Shown here piece by piece: positions 4,345 through 6,443 of a stretch of 6,443 bases of DNA. The first letter of the stretch is position 1. The number at the start of each line of letters is the position of its first letter. A model generated the notes under the pieces. The model was not told where the DNA came from. It worked only from the letters and a program-made list of their open reading frames with translations, and ran no database searches. A program made the translations under genes and the position numbers. The stretch comes from Myxococcota bacterium (GTDB lineage Bacteria > Myxococcota > Polyangia > GCA-2747355 > JAKLHH01): NCBI GenBank assembly GCA_022710245.1, contig JAKLHH010000453.1, forward strand, positions 1 to 6,443, given 5' to 3'.

Positions 4345-6321
4345 ATGCAATCTCGACGTCGCGAGCCGGTCCGAGAGGTGTGCCGGATCGTTGTGCTTGG
4401 CGCCACACTGGCGGGTTGTAGCAGCTCTCCCACGGTAGGGTCCGATCTCGGCCTCGAGCTCGGGGCGAAGGAGGCCGCGGCGGCCGATGCCCTGCCGCCG
4501 CGCGTCTGCCGCACGCCGTCGGCCCTCGGGGGCGGCCCCTACTTCAAGGACGCCACGGCGGCCTGGGGCCTTTACCCGGCCAGCCTCGCGGTGGCGGGGC
4601 TGCGCCTGGCGAGCGCGGACCTCGACGGCGACGGCTACCCCGACCTCGTCGTCCACGACCTCGGCACCAACAACCGGGACGACCTCACCGCCTCGCCGCC
4701 CAAGCGCTACAAGAAGCTGCTCCTCAACCGCCCGGCCCCCGGCGGCGGGCGGCGCTTCGAGGACGTGACCGACGCCAGCGGGCTCTTCGTCCTCCGCGAC
4801 GGCGGCGGCCTCGGGCGCGCCACCCACTTCGCCGTCTTCGGCGACGTCAACAACGACGGGAACCTCGACGTCTTCACCGGGACCTACGTCAACGCCGACC
4901 CCGGCGTGACGCCGAAGGACCCCGGCGATCGCAACGAGCTCCTCCTCGGCGACGGCAAGGGCGGCTTCAAGCTGGCGCCCAAGAGCGCGCTCTGGCACAA
5001 GGAGATGTACTCGACGACGAGCGCCGCCTTCGTCGACTTCGATCGCGACGGCAAGCTCGACCTCTTCGTCGGCTACTTCTACGAGATCTACGGGCTGCTC
5101 CCCGCCAACCAGGACCGCCTCTACCGCGGCAACGGCGACGGCACCTTCACCGAGGTGACGGACGCGGTGGGCCTGACGACGCTGCGCGCGAGCGGCTTCG
5201 CCGAGGGCAAGAACAGCCGCCCCACCTACGGCGTCACCGCCTGCGACGTCGACGGCGACGGCGATCAGGACCTGCTGGTGAGCGCCTACGGGCGCCAGTG
5301 GAACATGCTCTGGCGCAACGACGGCGGCACCTTCGTCGAGGTGGGGCGCCCGAGCGGCTTCGCCGCCGACGAGCTCCTCGACTACAGCGACAACGAGTTC
5401 TATCGCTGCACCTGCCAGCAGAGCGGGAGCTGCAGCGGCGTGCCGGCGCCGGTGATCGACTGCAAGGGCGCGTCGTGGACGCCCGGCGCCGACGACCAGC
5501 CCTGGCGCCTCGGCGGCAACACCTTCACCACGCTCTGCGCCGACGTCGACAACGACGGCGACCTCGACCTCTTCAACGCCGCCATCCGGCACTGGCACAT
5601 CGGCAAGTCCTCCGACCCGAGCCAGCTCCTGCGCAACACCGGCGAGACGCCGCTCCGCTTCGAGCGCCCGGGTAACGACGCGCTCGGCCTCACGCGCAAG
5701 CACACCGTCTCCGACTGGAACGAGGGCGACATCTCCGCCGCCTTCTTCGACTTCGACGGCGACGGCCTGCAGGACCTGCTCCTGATGGACTCCGACTACC
5801 CCGACACGCACACCTGGCTCTTCCGCCAGAGGCCCGACCACACCTTCGAGGAGATCTCGCAGACGGCCGGGATCGACCACGACCGCGGCCAGGAGCTCAC
5901 CGTCGCCGACTTCGACGGCGACGGCGACCTCGACGTGATCATGGGGACCAGCTCGGCGCGCGGCGGGCCCGCGGTGCCGCAGGTCTATTTCTACGAGAAC
6001 CAGGTCGGCGCGCGCGGGAACTGGCTCAAGGTGCGGCTCCGCGGCACCGGCGCCGGCGGCGCCTCCGCCTCGGCCATCGGCGCGCGGGTGATCGTCGAGG
6101 CGGGCGGCGTCAAGCAGCTCCGCGACGTCGACGGCGGCCACGGGCACTTCGGGCTGCAGAACGACCTCGTCCTCCACTTCGGGCTCGGCGCCGCCTGCGA
6201 CGTCGACAAGCTCGAGGTGATCTGGCCTGACCATAAGGGCACCCGCAGCACCTTCACCGGCGTCCGCGCCAACTACGCGGTGGAGGTGAGGCAGGACGGT
6301 GCGCTCCGCTACGTGCGCTAG
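4345..6321 (+). CDS. FG-GAP/VCBS repeat lipoprotein with C-terminal UnbV/ASPIC domain
   Basis: This 658-residue protein is predicted to be exported. The N-terminus is Arg-rich, then hydrophobic (IVVLGATLAGC), and ends in the lipobox LAGC with lipidated C25 followed by Ser, suggesting an outer-membrane lipoprotein. Seven D-x-D/N-x-D-G-x-x-D calcium motifs lie at residues 92-100, 167-175, 231-239, 301-309, 400-408, 469-477 and 522-530, each followed by a hydrophobic strand. This is the pattern of FG-GAP/VCBS blades, so a seven-bladed propeller is likely. Residues 559-633 form a UnbV/ASPIC-type domain (NWLKVRLRGT, AIGARV, HFGLG, VIWPDHKG). A Cys cluster at about 355-373 (C355, C357, C363, C373) lies in an insertion between blades four and five and may form disulfides. 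Such proteins are mostly uncharacterised surface or secreted binding proteins; no catalytic domain is seen. A GTG start at 4342 would add one residue. It is transcribed away from the radical SAM gene. Confidence 0.9.
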   Translation: MQSRRREPVREVCRIVVLGATLAGCSSSPTVGSDLGLELGAKEAAAADALPPRVCRTPSALGGGPYFKDATAAWGLYPASLAVAGLRLASADLDGDGYPDLVVHDLGTNNRDDLTASPPKRYKKLLLNRPAPGGGRRFEDVTDASGLFVLRDGGGLGRATHFAVFGDVNNDGNLDVFTGTYVNADPGVTPKDPGDRNELLLGDGKGGFKLAPKSALWHKEMYSTTSAAFVDFDRDGKLDLFVGYFYEIYGLLPANQDRLYRGNGDGTFTEVTDAVGLTTLRASGFAEGKNSRPTYGVTACDVDGDGDQDLLVSAYGRQWNMLWRNDGGTFVEVGRPSGFAADELLDYSDNEFYRCTCQQSGSCSGVPAPVIDCKGASWTPGADDQPWRLGGNTFTTLCADVDNDGDLDLFNAAIRHWHIGKSSDPSQLLRNTGETPLRFERPGNDALGLTRKHTVSDWNEGDISAAFFDFDGDGLQDLLLMDSDYPDTHTWLFRQRPDHTFEEISQTAGIDHDRGQELTVADFDGDGDLDVIMGTSSARGGPAVPQVYFYENQVGARGNWLKVRLRGTGAGGASASAIGARVIVEAGGVKQLRDVDGGHGHFGLQNDLVLHFGLGAACDVDKLEVIWPDHKGTRSTFTGVRANYAVEVRQDGALRYVR

Positions 6322-6325
6322 CTAG

Positions 6326-6348
6326 TTTCCGTCCGGAAAGTCATTTTT
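6326..6348 (+). terminator. weak terminator-like hairpin after the lipoprotein gene
   Basis: TTTCC (6326-6330) pairs with GGAAA (6335-6339) around a GTCC loop, with five T bases at 6344-6348. The stem is short and the T-run starts four bases after it, so this is a weak intrinsic terminator at best, but it lies four bases past the stop codon. Confidence 0.35.
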
Positions 6349-6365
6349 CCGTCGGAGAGCAATGA

Positions 6366-6431
6366 ATCGGAGGTGCTCTGAATTCGTCGAGGTGTTGTCT
6401 AGGCATCTCGCGAAGAAAGAGCACCTCCGAT
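6366..6431 (+). repeat. 66-base imperfect hairpin at the right edge
   Basis: A perfect 14-bp outer stem pairs 6366-6379 (ATCGGAGGTGCTCT) with 6418-6431. Inside are a symmetric GAA/GAA internal loop, then a second stem pairing TTCG-CGAG (6383-6391, with bulged T6387) with CTCGCGAA (6407-6414), and a 15-base loop. Two nested stems exceed what chance would give. The right arm overlaps a possible start codon at 6430. It could be the end of a mobile element of the IS200/IS605 or REP type, or a translational control hairpin. The type is inferred, not shown. Confidence 0.6.
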
Positions 6432-6443
6432 GCGGCGAAGCAT
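6430..6443 (+). CDS. possible start of a further gene (partial, four codons)
   Basis: ATG at 6430-6432 followed by codons for R-R-S runs off the window. GAAAGAG lies eight bases upstream as a possible ribosome site. An M-R-R-S start beside a complex hairpin would fit a REP-associated or IS200-like transposase, but four codons cannot prove it. Confidence 0.18.

Noticed and set aside
3979..6234. A 751-codon open frame on the minus strand
   Set aside because: It is antisense to the lipoprotein gene; its Val/Glu/Ala-rich repeats mirror the Asp-Gly calcium motifs, and GC-rich codon bias keeps the frame open.

Overview
The window is very GC-rich. Its long Ala/Arg/Pro-rich linkers, a Sec-encoded selenophosphate synthetase, a J-domain protein with a low-complexity tail and a large FG-GAP lipoprotein suggest a Myxococcota or other 'deltaproteobacterial' genome. 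That placement is inferred from style and gene content; no marker gene is present.

Layout from left to right: the last 52 codons of a TPR-like protein (+) run into a convergent J-domain protein gene (-). A gap of about 300 bases follows, with a candidate promoter for the J-domain gene and a 21-bp tandem repeat. Next on the minus strand is selD, then a 212-base spacer made largely of a 46-bp tandem repeat, then an intact radical SAM protein gene. Read on the minus strand the order is radical SAM, selD, J-domain gene, so all three could be co-transcribed, although the spacers are long. A divergent intergenic region of about 375 bases holds two matching palindromes and separates the radical SAM gene from a plus-strand gene for a lipoprotein with seven FG-GAP/VCBS-type calcium motifs and a C-terminal UnbV/ASPIC domain. 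The right edge holds a weak terminator-like hairpin and a 66-base imperfect hairpin that covers the start of a possible further gene.

The main result is that selD is longer than a conventional ORF call shows. Its first 17 codons, a UGA at codon 18 and the rest of the protein form one frame. The UGA sits exactly at the catalytic Cys/Sec position of SelD (GAG-U-xxK). It is followed by a perfect 8-bp stem with a GGA loop whose first loop base is 21 nt after the UGA, as expected of a bacterial SECIS. SelD makes selenophosphate, the selenium donor for Sec-tRNA, so this enzyme is needed to make its own active-site residue. The organism should therefore carry selA, selB and selC elsewhere.

Other points of interest are a seven-Cys reading frame directly downstream of and in frame with the selD stop, the unassigned radical SAM protein beside selD, the pair of TGCAC-N6-GTGCA palindromes 80 bp apart, and the edge hairpin, which resembles those beside IS200/IS605 or REP-associated transposase genes.
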